Assembly: GCA_019187225.1 (NCBI GenBank)
Contig: JABAQQ010000036.1
Location: forward strand, 124,001 to 188,000
Reading direction: 5' to 3'
Origin: Saprospiraceae bacterium
GTDB lineage: Bacteria; Bacteroidota; Bacteroidia; Chitinophagales; Saprospiraceae
Length of the DNA: 64,000 nt
The notes below the pieces were generated by a model that saw only the letters and a list, made by a program, of their open reading frames with translations, had not been told where the DNA came from and ran no database searches. Position numbers and translations under genes: made by a program. Of the stretch, positions 42,033 through 50,827 are shown in pieces (the stretch's first letter is position 1; each line of letters opens with the position of its first letter).

Positions 42033-42758
42033 ATGGTAAAATTGCTCATCGCAACTATGCTGGCTTCCCTGTTCACCTGCGGCAGCCGCCAATCGTCGCT
42101 AACGCCCGAACAATTGCAGGAAATCAATCGCAGGGCTTTTTTCCCGGACACCTTGCAGCCGCAGTCGGTCTGGCGTTTCAATTTTGAAAACTTTCCAGCC
42201 GGTCAACTGCCTGCCGGTTGGGCGCAACACTTCACCGGCGAAGGCGGCACGGACTGGGAAGTGACCGACGACGGCGGCAACCGGGTGCTGGCACAACTGC
42301 GCAGCGACAACCCCAGCCGCCATTTCAACGTGGTCGTCCACGACAGCATCAGCGTCAAAGACATGGTGTTGAGCGTGCGGCTGAAAAGCTCGCAAGGCAA
42401 ACACGACCGCGGCGGCGGATTTGTCTGGCGTTTCACTGACAAGAACAACCACTACATCGTGCGGGCGAACCCCCTGGAAGACAACGTGGTGCTATACAAA
42501 ATGGAAAACGGCAAGCGCAGCGACCTGCCGCTTGTCGGTTTGGGCAAAACTTACGGCATGGATACGCCCCCGCTCGGCGACGGCTGGAACAACCTGCGTT
42601 TAGTTGTCAAGGGCGACCTGTTCACGGTTTTCCTGAACGACAAGGAATTGTTCAAAGTCCAGGACAGAACTTTTCCCAACGCTGGTAAAGTGGGGCTTTG
42701 GACGAAAGCGGATGCGGTGACGCAGTTCGATGATTTTGAAATCAATAAATTTGAATAA
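42033..42758 (+). CDS. exported concanavalin-like (DUF1080-type) protein
   Basis: 241 aa with a short leader (LLIATMLASLFTCGSRQSS) that may be a non-standard lipoprotein signal. The body resembles a LamG/DUF1080 beta-sandwich: VWRFNFENFPAGQLPAGWAQ, DRGGGFVWRFTDKNNHYIVR, NPLEDNVVLYKMENGKR and VGLWTKADAVTQFDDFEINK. No catalytic residues are evident. It sits between the outer-membrane protein and YncE-like genes, so it is probably part of the chromate operon. A non-enzymatic binding role is the simplest reading. Confidence 0.75.
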   Translation: MVKLLIATMLASLFTCGSRQSSLTPEQLQEINRRAFFPDTLQPQSVWRFNFENFPAGQLPAGWAQHFTGEGGTDWEVTDDGGNRVLAQLRSDNPSRHFNVVVHDSISVKDMVLSVRLKSSQGKHDRGGGFVWRFTDKNNHYIVRANPLEDNVVLYKMENGKRSDLPLVGLGKTYGMDTPPLGDGWNNLRLVVKGDLFTVFLNDKELFKVQDRTFPNAGKVGLWTKADAVTQFDDFEINKFE

Positions 42759-43744
42759 TGATGAAAAATACCGTTTTACTCATGTTCGCCGCCGTCCTCT
42801 TGGTTGCGCCTGTCATTGCCCAAACCAACGAACGTGCTTACGTCGCCAATTTTGCCGATGATTTTATCTCGGTCATTGATATGGAGGCTCGAAAAAAAAT
42901 AGCCGACGTGAAAACTGGGAAGAATCCGCACGGCGTGGCTGTCTCGCCCGACCGCCAAATCGTGGCGGTGAGCAACGAGGGCGACAACACGGTCTCGCTC
43001 ATCCGCACCGGCGACCTTGCTATTTTTAAAACTGTCCCGGTGGGCAGCAAGCCGCACCAACTTGTTTTTTCACTTGACGGCAACCGCCTTTTTGTCGCCA
43101 TCAATGCAGAGCACCGGCTCGACGTTATTTCAAGCGATAGTTGGACGGTGGTCAAAAACATTCTGGTCGGCAGGCATCCCCACATCGTGCTGGCGCTGCC
43201 GGATGGTTCGTTGCTGGTCACCTCCGAAGCAGACCAAAAGTTGACAAGAGTGAGTGCCGAAACCATGCAGATAACAGCCGAAATTCCCGTTTTCGGTTAT
43301 CCGAGGGTCATGGTCGCCTCGCCCGACGGCAAGTTTGCCTATCTGACCCAGCGCTGGCTGAACGGCGTGGTCAAAGTTGATTTGCAGTCGAACAAAATCA
43401 CAGGCTGGGCGCAACTGCCGGCAGCCGAAGGTTTTGACAATGAAGGCAAGGTGGCGCACGGGCTTGCCGTATCGCCCGACGGGAAGTTGGTGTACCTTTC
43501 CAGCCAACTCGCCAACAATGTGTCGGTCATTGACGTGCAGAAAAACAAGGTCATCAAGAAATTCAAGGTCGGCAAAAATCCGAACTGGATAGAACTGACC
43601 GAAGACGGGAGGTATGCCGCCGTTAGCAACAGCTCTTCCAACGATGCCACGCTGGTTGACTTGAAAAGGAACAAAGCAATCGGAACCATCCCGGTCGGCA
43701 AAAGCCCGAAACGGTTGGCAATCGGCAAAAGGGGAAATAAATGA
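42758..43744 (+). CDS. YncE-like beta-propeller protein, exported
   Basis: 328 aa (start at 42758 or the adjacent ATG 42761) with a signal peptide (LLMFAAVLLVAPVIAQ). Repeating blades of the YVTN type follow, for example FISVIDMEARKKIADVKTGK, NPHGVAVSPDRQIVAVSNEG, KLVYLSSQLANNVSVIDVQK and ATLVDLKRNKAIGTIPVG. The fold is a seven-bladed propeller likely acting in the periplasm as a binding scaffold. It overlaps the chrA start (ATGA), so the two are translationally coupled. Confidence 0.88.
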   Translation: MMKNTVLLMFAAVLLVAPVIAQTNERAYVANFADDFISVIDMEARKKIADVKTGKNPHGVAVSPDRQIVAVSNEGDNTVSLIRTGDLAIFKTVPVGSKPHQLVFSLDGNRLFVAINAEHRLDVISSDSWTVVKNILVGRHPHIVLALPDGSLLVTSEADQKLTRVSAETMQITAEIPVFGYPRVMVASPDGKFAYLTQRWLNGVVKVDLQSNKITGWAQLPAAEGFDNEGKVAHGLAVSPDGKLVYLSSQLANNVSVIDVQKNKVIKKFKVGKNPNWIELTEDGRYAAVSNSSSNDATLVDLKRNKAIGTIPVGKSPKRLAIGKRGNK

Positions 43745-45051
43745 ATCCTCCTACCTTTCACGAAGCCCTCCGTTTTTGGCTCAAACTCGGCTTCATCAGT
43801 TTCGGCGGTCCTGCAGGGCAAATTGCCATCATGCACGAGTACCTCGTGGACAAAAAGAAGTGGATGAGCGACAGCAAGTTCCTTCATGCGCTGAACTACT
43901 GCATGATTCTGCCGGGACCAGAAGCGCAGCAACTTGCCATTTACATCGGATGGCTCTTGCACGGCACTTGGGGCGGCTTGGCGGCGGGGGTGCTTTTTGT
44001 GCTGCCGTCCATGTTCATTTTGCTGGGCTTGAGCCTTGTTTACGTGACTTTCGGCAACGTGCCCTGGGTCTATGCCCTGTTCGACGGGCTAAAACCGGCG
44101 GTCATTGCCATCGTGATTTTGGCTTTGATAAAAATCGGCAAAAAATCGCTGGCGACGCCGTTTCATTACCTCGTGGCAGCGGCGGCTTTTTGCTGCATTT
44201 TTTTCCTGAACGTGCCTTTCCCGCTCATCATCCTCGGCGCCATCATCACGGCGGCGCTAGCACGGCGTTTTTTGCCCCGGTTGTTTCAACAAAACCAAAA
44301 AAAGACGGAAAAACAGGACGCGGACGAAGCGGGCTATTTTTTGAACAAAAACTCGGTCTTGCCCGGCACGGCCTTCAACGCCGCCCGGCTGGCAAGGCAG
44401 GTGCTGACGGCTGCGGCGCTGTGGGTGCTGCCTTTCGTACTGTTTTATTTTTTCACCAAAGATTTTACTTTTTGGAAAACGCTGTCGCTGTTTTTCACGC
44501 AGGCGGCATTGGTAACTTTCGGCGGGGCGTATGCCGTGCTGCCCTACGTGGCGCAGGTCAGCGTGGAGAAACTGAACTGGTTGAGCAGCCTGCAAATGGT
44601 GGACGGGCTGGCTTTGGGCGAAACGACGCCCGGTCCGCTCATCATGGTGCTGGTGTTCGTGGGCTACATGGCGGGCTACAACCACTTCGGCGGCTCGCTC
44701 TGGATGGGCACGCTGGGCTTGGTGGCGACCACGTTTTTTACTTTTCTGCCCTGCTTTCTGTTCATCTTTGCCGGTGCGCCGATTATCGAAAAAACGCAGG
44801 AAGACAGGCAGGTCAAAGAAGTGCTCGGATTGGTGACGGCGGCGGCGGTGGGCGTGGTGCTGAACCTGACCATTTACCTCGGCAAGGCGGTCATTTTCCC
44901 GAATGAACTGTTATGGGCAGCCACGGACTGGGTGGCGTTGGGCTGGGTCGCCGTGTCGTTCCTGGCGATGTACCGCTATAAGGTGGGCATGATGACGTGG
45001 ATTGGAGTGAGCGCCTTGTTCGGACTGGTTGAATATTTCATTTTTCATTAA
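43741..45051 (+). CDS. chrA: chromate efflux transporter ChrA (two-domain, long type)
   Basis: 436 aa, the length of two-domain CHR transporters. The first CHR domain begins FHEALRFWLKLGFISFGGPA with GQIAIMHEYLVDKKKW and LPGPEAQQLAIYIGWLLHGT. The second has AALVTFGGAYAVLPYVAQVS and LGETTPGPLIMVLVFVGYMA. Each supplies about five to six membrane helices. It exports chromate from the cytoplasm. The gene follows the YncE gene with a 4-nt overlap and is followed 10 nt later by an Fe/Mn superoxide dismutase gene, the neighbour known as ChrC in other chromate loci. Confidence 0.92.
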   Translation: MNPPTFHEALRFWLKLGFISFGGPAGQIAIMHEYLVDKKKWMSDSKFLHALNYCMILPGPEAQQLAIYIGWLLHGTWGGLAAGVLFVLPSMFILLGLSLVYVTFGNVPWVYALFDGLKPAVIAIVILALIKIGKKSLATPFHYLVAAAAFCCIFFLNVPFPLIILGAIITAALARRFLPRLFQQNQKKTEKQDADEAGYFLNKNSVLPGTAFNAARLARQVLTAAALWVLPFVLFYFFTKDFTFWKTLSLFFTQAALVTFGGAYAVLPYVAQVSVEKLNWLSSLQMVDGLALGETTPGPLIMVLVFVGYMAGYNHFGGSLWMGTLGLVATTFFTFLPCFLFIFAGAPIIEKTQEDRQVKEVLGLVTAAAVGVVLNLTIYLGKAVIFPNELLWAATDWVALGWVAVSFLAMYRYKVGMMTWIGVSALFGLVEYFIFH

Positions 45052-45061
45052 AATAAAAAAC

Positions 45062-45784
45062 ATGAATCGCAAAGATTTTTTCAAAACCTCGGCTATCCTC
45101 GGCGGCGCAACCCTGCTGCCCAACAACTCCGTTTTTTCTCAAAACCTCGCCGAAAACGGCATTGACAAACTTGTGGACGCAGACGGCAACTTCGCCCTGC
45201 AACCGCTGCCTTATACGGAAACCTTCCTCGAACCCTACATGGACGAGGAGACCGTCCACCTGCACTACACTTTTCACCACGGCGGGGCGGTGAAAGGGGC
45301 GAACAAGGATTTGTCCATGATAAAAAAAGCGTTGGACGACAACAGCCTCGACACGCTGGATTTCTGGACGAAAAAGCTGGCGTTCCACCTTTCGTCGCAC
45401 ATCCTGCACAGCATTTTCTGGACGAACCTGACCAACAAAAAAACCGACCCGAAAGGCGAACTGCTGCGCCGAATCGAAAAGGATTTCGGCGCCTTCGACC
45501 GCCTGAAAACCCTGCTCGCCAAAATCTCGAAGGACGTGGACGGCAATGGTTGGGGCATCCTCGGCTACCAGCCGTACACCGACAAACTGACCGTGCTCGG
45601 CTGCGAAAACCACGAGAAACTGACCCAATGGGGCGTGATTCCGCTATTGGTGATTGATGTTTGGGAACATTCCTACTATCTGAAATACCGCAACCGCCGG
45701 GCGGAGTTCGTGGACAATTTTTTCCAAATCATCAATTGGGACAATGCGGCGGAGCGGTTGGAGATTGCGCTGAAAATCGGGTAA
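45062..45784 (+). CDS. Fe/Mn superoxide dismutase, exported (ChrC-like)
   Basis: 240 aa from the ATG at 45062. The leader MNRKDFFKTSAILGGATLL resembles a Tat signal with RK instead of RR. Metal ligands appear as the His of VHLHYTFHHGG, the His of LSSHILHSIFW, and Asp/His of DVWEHSYY. The gateway tyrosine (E. coli Tyr34) is replaced by Ala (HYTFHHGGAV), and the Gln/His position reads His (CENHEKL). It should dismutate superoxide formed during Cr(VI) reduction outside the cytoplasm, but the altered gateway suggests changed activity. A paralogue is at 50087. Confidence 0.88.
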   Translation: MNRKDFFKTSAILGGATLLPNNSVFSQNLAENGIDKLVDADGNFALQPLPYTETFLEPYMDEETVHLHYTFHHGGAVKGANKDLSMIKKALDDNSLDTLDFWTKKLAFHLSSHILHSIFWTNLTNKKTDPKGELLRRIEKDFGAFDRLKTLLAKISKDVDGNGWGILGYQPYTDKLTVLGCENHEKLTQWGVIPLLVIDVWEHSYYLKYRNRRAEFVDNFFQIINWDNAAERLEIALKIG

Positions 45785-45816
45785 TGACAGGCGTGTCACG
45801 ACTAAATAAATCGCCG

Positions 45817-45896
45817 AACGGTTGTACTCCCGACCATGCCGCAAAGCCCAACCCGCAAAGCCAACGCAAGGCGGCACAGGCGGGAGTACAACCGTT
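45817..45896. repeat. long inverted repeat (16-bp arms)
   Basis: AACGGTTGTACTCCCG (45817-45832) and CGGGAGTACAACCGTT (45881-45896) are perfect inverted arms around a 48-nt centre that has further pairing (tgccgc with gcggca). There is no T-run, so it is unlike a standard terminator. It lies behind the SOD gene. It could be a MITE, a REP-like element or an RNA structure. Confidence 0.65.
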
Positions 45897-45943
45897 GGAT
45901 GCAATAACAAACAGAAAAAATAAAAACTGTACGCCCCAAACGC

Positions 45944-45951
45944 TACTTTTG
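45944..45951 (+). promoter_or_regulatory. candidate -7 promoter element
   Basis: TACTTTTG matches TAnnTTTG. The next ATG (45959) is only 8 nt downstream, which would give a nearly leaderless mRNA for the 132-aa gene. Confidence 0.45.
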
Positions 45952-45958
45952 CCCTTGA

Positions 45959-46357
45959 ATGAAGCAAGCCTTCGTCATATTCCAACTCCTGTGTTTTTGC
46001 GTGTACGCCTTCACGCACAAAACGCATTGGTGCTACCACGTCGGCAGCCACGAGCGGTTTCATGGCGATTGTCAATGGGAAATCAAGTCACTCGGACTTG
46101 ACAAGGACAAAACTTCAAAACACCTCCTCCCGCAGCGGTACTACTGCCTTGACGTGCATAAAGCGGAGGTTCTGAAAAAGGGAAACACACCGCTTCCTTC
46201 CCCGCATTTTGATTTACACATCATCGCCCCGACCTGTTTTGCGCTGAAACTAACGCTCGAAACTGGTGATTCTTCTGATTGGAAAATCACCGATACGCCC
46301 ATTCGTGCAGGGCCGGATTTACTTGCCAATTCTCTTCGTGGCCCACCTTTGGTTTGA
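45959..46357 (+). CDS. small exported Cys/His-rich hypothetical protein
   Basis: 132 aa. The N-terminus (MKQAFVIFQLLCFCVYAF) is a hydrophobic leader, followed by a His/Cys-rich stretch (THKTHWCYHVGSHERFHGD then C) that could bind metal. The rest is polar, with IIAPTCFALKLTLETG. I recognise no family. Support: it follows a promoter-like element and precedes the second RND pump gene in the same direction, as small exported proteins often do in metal-efflux loci. The gap to the next gene, 46358-46518, holds no other gene; 10-bp inverted arms (ACCTTTGGTT at 46345 and AACCAAAGGT at 46502) flank it. Confidence 0.5.
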   Translation: MKQAFVIFQLLCFCVYAFTHKTHWCYHVGSHERFHGDCQWEIKSLGLDKDKTSKHLLPQRYYCLDVHKAEVLKKGNTPLPSPHFDLHIIAPTCFALKLTLETGDSSDWKITDTPIRAGPDLLANSLRGPPLV

Positions 46358-46518
46358 CCTTTTTTCTACCGGAATACATTGTTTTTGACCCGGTACGAAG
46401 AAAGGCTCTTGGTATTTCTACCCAATTCCTTTTCATTTTCTGAAAAAACAACTGGATGCTGTTTCCCAAGCGGAAATCGGCGGTTGGCGGTTTTGTCATT
46501 CAACCAAAGGTCTGAATC

Positions 46519-49500
46519 ATGTTAGAACTTGCTTTTAAAAATAAATACCTGATTGTCGTGCTGGCATTGCTGGTGGCGGTCATCAGTCTGGTCGTGTTGC
46601 AGCGGCTGCCGATTGATATTTTGCCCAACTACAAAACCTCCGCCGTTCAGGTTTTGACGCTTTATCCGGGTATGCCCGCCGAGGTGATGGAAAAAGACAT
46701 CACCAGCCGCATCGAGCGCTGGACGGGGCAAGCCAACGGCATCGCCCGGCAGGAAAGCAAAAGCCTCATCGGGGTCAGCATCGTCAAGGATTTTTTTGAT
46801 GAAGAAACCGACCCGAACACGGCTTTGTCGCAGGTGACTTCGCTTGCCATGAGTGACTTGTACTACCTGCCGCCCGGCACCGTGCCGCCGATGGTCATGC
46901 CCTACGACCCGACTGCTTCCACGCCGCTGGCATTGCTGGCGGTGAGCAGCGACAGCCTTTCGGAAAAAGAACTGTACGACATCGCCTATTTCCAACTGCG
47001 GAACTTGCTCGGTTCGGTCAAGGGCATCATCGCCCCGGCGGTCTATGGCGGCAAGTTGCGGCGGATTTATATGTACGTCTATCCCGACAAATTGGAGGCG
47101 TACAAACTTTCGCAAACCGACGTGATTGATGCCGTGCAAAAAAACAACGTGATGATTCCGACGGGCGACGTGAACATCGGCAACGTCAATTACAGCGTGA
47201 ATGCCAACGGGATGCTGCCAAAAGTGGAGGATTTCAACCAAATCGTCGTCAAAATAGGCGAAAACGGTTCGCCCATTTTTCTCAAAGACATCGGCTACGC
47301 CAAAGATGCCAGCGCCATCCAGACCAACATGGTGCATATCAACGGCAAACGGCAAGTCTATATCCCAATTTATAAGCGCACGGGCGCAAACACGATTGTT
47401 TCCGTCGAAGCCGTGAAGGGCAAATTGACGGAACTGAAAACACGCCTGCCGAAGTCCGTGAACCTCGATGTCATCCTCGACCAATCTTCCTACGTCCGCC
47501 ATGCCATCAACGGTTTGGCGAAAGAGGGAATAATTGGTTTGGTGCTGGTTTCGTTGGCGTTGCTCTTGTTTTTGGGCAATTTCCGGGCGACTTTTATTGT
47601 CGCTTTGAGCATACCGCTTTCGGCGATGTTCGCATTTATCGGCTTGTTTTTCACGGGCGACACCATCAACAGCATGACTTTGGGCGGGCTGGCGTTGGCA
47701 ATCGGCTTGCTCGTGGACGACAGCATCGTGGTGCTGGAAAACATTGACAAGCACCTAAAAATGGGCAAACCGCCCGAACAAGCGGCTTTCGACGGTGCAA
47801 AAGAAGTCACCCTGCCCGTGCTGGTCACGACACTGACCATCATCATCGTGTTTTTCCCCATCATTTTTTTGACGGGCATTTCAAAATACCTGTTCACGCC
47901 GCTCGCCATCATGGTTTCGCTGGCGATGATTGGTTCTCGTTTTATTTCTATGACGCTCGTGCCGATTATGGCAGCCGCTTTTTTCAAAGGGCATGACGAT
48001 ACAAAGCGACCAAGCGGCATTTTGGGCTGGTTTGATCAAAAAATAACGCGATTGACAAGCGGCTACACCAACCTGATTGACAAGGTTTTGCGCCGCCGCT
48101 GGTGGGTGCTGGGCGGGGCGGCTTGCCTTTTCGCGCTGGCAATTTTTGGTTTCAAAAAACTCGGCACGGAGCTGTTCCCCCGCATGGACGTTGGGCAGAT
48201 TTCGATTGACGTGCGTTTGGAAAGCGGCACCCGCATCGAAAAAACGGAGGAGACCATCAGCCAAATCGAGCATTTTTTGAAAAAAGAAATCGGCTCTGAC
48301 TGCGGCATCGTCATTTCCAACATTGGCGTTTTGAACGATTGGCCCGCAGCCTACACGCCCAATTCAGGTACGCAGGATGCCACCATCGCCATTCAGTTAA
48401 AGGACGGCTACACCACGCCGACGGCGGAACAAGTGCAGGTGTTGCGCCCGAAATTGAAAGCGGAATTCCCCGGCGTGCAGTTCATTTTCAACACGGGCGG
48501 CATCATCACCTCGGCTTTGAATTTCGGACTGCCTTCGCCGATTGACATCCAAATCACAGGCAACGACCTGCACAAAGCGCACGACATTGCCGTCGAAGTG
48601 CGGGAACTCGTTCGCCAAATCCCCGGAACGGAGGACGTGCGCATCCACCAACGCTACGACCACCCCGAAATCAAGGTGGACATTGACCGCACCAAAGCCG
48701 CCCAACTCGGCATCAACGCCGAAGAAGTGGTCAAAAACACGGTTTCTGCGCTCAATTCCTCGGTCAATTTCAAACCCTCGTTTTGGATTGACGAACTCAA
48801 CGGCAACCACTATTTCGTAGGCGTGACCTATCCCGAGATCGAGTTGGACAACCCCGCCGCTGTCGAAAACATCTCGCTCAAAGGAACGAACGGGAAGGTC
48901 ACGCCGCTGAAAAACGTTGCCAAAACATCGCTCTCCTCTGCCCCCATCGAAATCAACCACCTCAACATCCAGCGGGTCACCGACGTGTTCGCCAACGTGG
49001 AGGGCAGAGACATCGGCTCGGTCGCCGCCGAAATCGAAATGAAACTCGGCGACCTCCGCAGCCGCCTGCCCGAAGGCTACCAAATCGCCATCCGGGGCGA
49101 AGTACAGAGTATGAACGAGGGTTTCGCCAACCTCGGTTTGGGCTTGGGCTTGGCGATTTTGCTCGTTTATCTGGTCATCGTGCCCTTGCTGCGCTCGTTC
49201 AAACTGCCGCTCATCATCATTTCGGTCATTCCACTCGGTTTGGTCGGCGTGGTCGTCATGCTTTTGGCGACGAACACCTACTTGAACATCCAATCCATGA
49301 TGGGCATCATCATGATGGTCGGCATCACGGTGGCGTACAGCAATTTGCTGGTGGACAAAATGAACAACCTTTTCCGGTCGGGAATGCCCTTACAGGAAGC
49401 CATCCGGGAAGGGGTCACCAACCGTTTCCGCCCGATTTTGATGACGGCGGTGGTGGCAGTTTTTGCCCTCCTGCCGATGGCTTTGGGCTACGAAATCGGT

Positions 49501-49623
49501 GGCGAAGCCAATGTGCCGTTGGCTCGTGCCATTATCGGCGGGGTGCTGGCGGCGGTGTTTTTATCGCTGTTCGTGGTGCCTGTTTTGTTCTTTCTTTTCA
49601 ATCAAAAATCAATAAAAAAATGA
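46519..49623 (+). CDS. RND efflux permease (second pump)
   Basis: 1034 aa, complete. Family blocks include LYPGMPAEVMEKDITSRIER near the N-terminus, LALAIGLLVDDSIVVLENID in helix 4 (double Asp, drug-pump style), and MGIIMMVGITVAYSNLLVDK with VTNRFRPILMTAVVAVFALL near the end; the usual helix-10 Lys/Asn region reads YSNLLVDKMNN. Its adaptor and TolC partner are encoded at 50828-53373, but an AT-rich pair of genes (49620-50809) lies between. The substrate is unknown; the setting suggests metal or oxidant stress. Confidence 0.93.
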   Translation: MLELAFKNKYLIVVLALLVAVISLVVLQRLPIDILPNYKTSAVQVLTLYPGMPAEVMEKDITSRIERWTGQANGIARQESKSLIGVSIVKDFFDEETDPNTALSQVTSLAMSDLYYLPPGTVPPMVMPYDPTASTPLALLAVSSDSLSEKELYDIAYFQLRNLLGSVKGIIAPAVYGGKLRRIYMYVYPDKLEAYKLSQTDVIDAVQKNNVMIPTGDVNIGNVNYSVNANGMLPKVEDFNQIVVKIGENGSPIFLKDIGYAKDASAIQTNMVHINGKRQVYIPIYKRTGANTIVSVEAVKGKLTELKTRLPKSVNLDVILDQSSYVRHAINGLAKEGIIGLVLVSLALLLFLGNFRATFIVALSIPLSAMFAFIGLFFTGDTINSMTLGGLALAIGLLVDDSIVVLENIDKHLKMGKPPEQAAFDGAKEVTLPVLVTTLTIIIVFFPIIFLTGISKYLFTPLAIMVSLAMIGSRFISMTLVPIMAAAFFKGHDDTKRPSGILGWFDQKITRLTSGYTNLIDKVLRRRWWVLGGAACLFALAIFGFKKLGTELFPRMDVGQISIDVRLESGTRIEKTEETISQIEHFLKKEIGSDCGIVISNIGVLNDWPAAYTPNSGTQDATIAIQLKDGYTTPTAEQVQVLRPKLKAEFPGVQFIFNTGGIITSALNFGLPSPIDIQITGNDLHKAHDIAVEVRELVRQIPGTEDVRIHQRYDHPEIKVDIDRTKAAQLGINAEEVVKNTVSALNSSVNFKPSFWIDELNGNHYFVGVTYPEIELDNPAAVENISLKGTNGKVTPLKNVAKTSLSSAPIEINHLNIQRVTDVFANVEGRDIGSVAAEIEMKLGDLRSRLPEGYQIAIRGEVQSMNEGFANLGLGLGLAILLVYLVIVPLLRSFKLPLIIISVIPLGLVGVVVMLLATNTYLNIQSMMGIIMMVGITVAYSNLLVDKMNNLFRSGMPLQEAIREGVTNRFRPILMTAVVAVFALLPMALGYEIGGEANVPLARAIIGGVLAAVFLSLFVVPVLFFLFNQKSIKK

Positions 49624-50009
49624 CTATATTCTTTGCAAGATGGATTGTAATCGGGTTTGGAGCATTCTTCATTTTTGCTGGCATGCTCATGCTTTTTGCC
49701 CCCCGAAAAGCGACTCAAATATTGAGAAAGGCGGGAAGCACGAATTTTATAAACTACGCCGAAATAACAATCCGAATAATACCGGCAATAGGGCTGATTT
49801 TATCCTCGAATTCTTCAAGGTATCCGGAATTCTTCAAAATTTTTGGCTGGTTTATGCTTGGGACTTCACTGCTTCTTTATTTCGTTCCCAGACAACTTCA
49901 CCATCAATTTTCAGTAAAGAGTGCTGATATACTTAAACCCTTATACTTTCAATTGATTTCGCCCTTGTCGTTTTTAATTGGTGCATTCCTTATTTATTGT
50001 TTGCTATAA
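49620..50009 (+). CDS. small membrane protein in an AT-rich segment
   Basis: 129 aa with about four hydrophobic segments (ARWIVIGFGAFFIFAGMLML, TIRIIPAIGLILSS, FGWFMLGTSLLLYFVP, and SPLSFLIGAFLIYCLL). The start overlaps the RND stop (ATGA). Codons are much richer in A/T than in the pump genes on either side. No family is recognised. It may have arrived together with the SOD gene that follows. Confidence 0.7.
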   Translation: MTIFFARWIVIGFGAFFIFAGMLMLFAPRKATQILRKAGSTNFINYAEITIRIIPAIGLILSSNSSRYPEFFKIFGWFMLGTSLLLYFVPRQLHHQFSVKSADILKPLYFQLISPLSFLIGAFLIYCLL

Positions 50010-50086
50010 CCAATGAATAATAAAATCCCTCAAAATCAATCCAATCATCATTCAAGAAATTGATTCACATTTTAAATAACGTAAAA

Positions 50087-50809
50087 ATGAACAGGAAAGA
50101 TTTTTTTAAAAACAGTTTGATTATCGGAGGCGCATCAATCCTCCCTTCAAGTTCCCTCTTTGCCCAATCCATTTCCGAAGGGGGCATTGACAAATTGGTT
50201 GATGAAAAAGGCAGTTTTATCCAGCAGAAGTTGCCGTATGATGTCAATTTTCTGGAGCCGAACATGGATGCCGAAACGACGCACCTGCATTTTACTTTTC
50301 ATCATGGCGGTGCTGTAAAAGCAGCCAATAAGGATTTGCAGATGATAAAAAAAGCAATGGATGAAAATAATTTTGAATCAGTAGATTACTGGACAAAAAA
50401 ACTCTCCTTCCATTTCTCTTCCCATATCCTGCACACTATTTTTTGGACAAACCTTACGAACAGAAAAACAGAACCGACTGGCGAATTACTAAGGCGGATT
50501 GAAAAGGATTTCGGCAGTTACGGAAGGCTTCAATCCTACATTGCTGCCACTTCTAAAAATATTGATGGTAGTGGTTGGGGCATTCTCGGCTATCAACCAT
50601 ATTCAGATAGTTTGGTGGTGTTGCAATGTGAAAACCATGAAAAACTGACACAATGGGGCGTAATTCCGCTTTTGGTTATTGATGTTTGGGAACACGCTTA
50701 TTATTTGAAGTATAAAAATAAACGGACAGATTTTGTGGACGCTCTTTTTCCAATTATTGACTGGGATAACGTTGCACAGAGATTGGAAACAGCACTTAAA
50801 ATTAAATAA
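50087..50809 (+). CDS. Fe/Mn superoxide dismutase, exported (second copy)
   Basis: 240 aa, the same length as the 45062 product and highly similar throughout. It has the same Tat-like leader (MNRKDFFKNSLIIGGASIL), ligands in LHFTFHHGGAV, FSSHILHTIFW and DVWEHAYY, and the same loss of the gateway tyrosine (HFTFHHGGAV). Base use is clearly A/T-richer than in copy 1 and in the flanking pump genes, so it is not a recent duplication of copy 1; transfer from another Bacteroidota genome is likely. It lies between the RND permease and its adaptor. Confidence 0.88.
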   Translation: MNRKDFFKNSLIIGGASILPSSSLFAQSISEGGIDKLVDEKGSFIQQKLPYDVNFLEPNMDAETTHLHFTFHHGGAVKAANKDLQMIKKAMDENNFESVDYWTKKLSFHFSSHILHTIFWTNLTNRKTEPTGELLRRIEKDFGSYGRLQSYIAATSKNIDGSGWGILGYQPYSDSLVVLQCENHEKLTQWGVIPLLVIDVWEHAYYLKYKNKRTDFVDALFPIIDWDNVAQRLETALKIK

Positions 50810-50827
50810 CAAAAATTTCAAATTGAA

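Noticed and set aside
43776-44906. 376-codon plus-strand ORF inside chrA
   Set aside because: Out-of-frame Arg/His/Gly-rich shadow of the transporter.
46522-47754. 410-codon minus-strand ORF (also 48397-49293)
   Set aside because: Antisense to a complete RND permease; His/Gln/Asp-rich composition typical of a shadow frame.
35037-49623. Calling the RND pumps heavy-metal (CusA/CzcA) exporters from their chromate context
   Set aside because: Both have the double-Asp helix-4 motif of drug-type pumps, so context alone does not justify a metal substrate.
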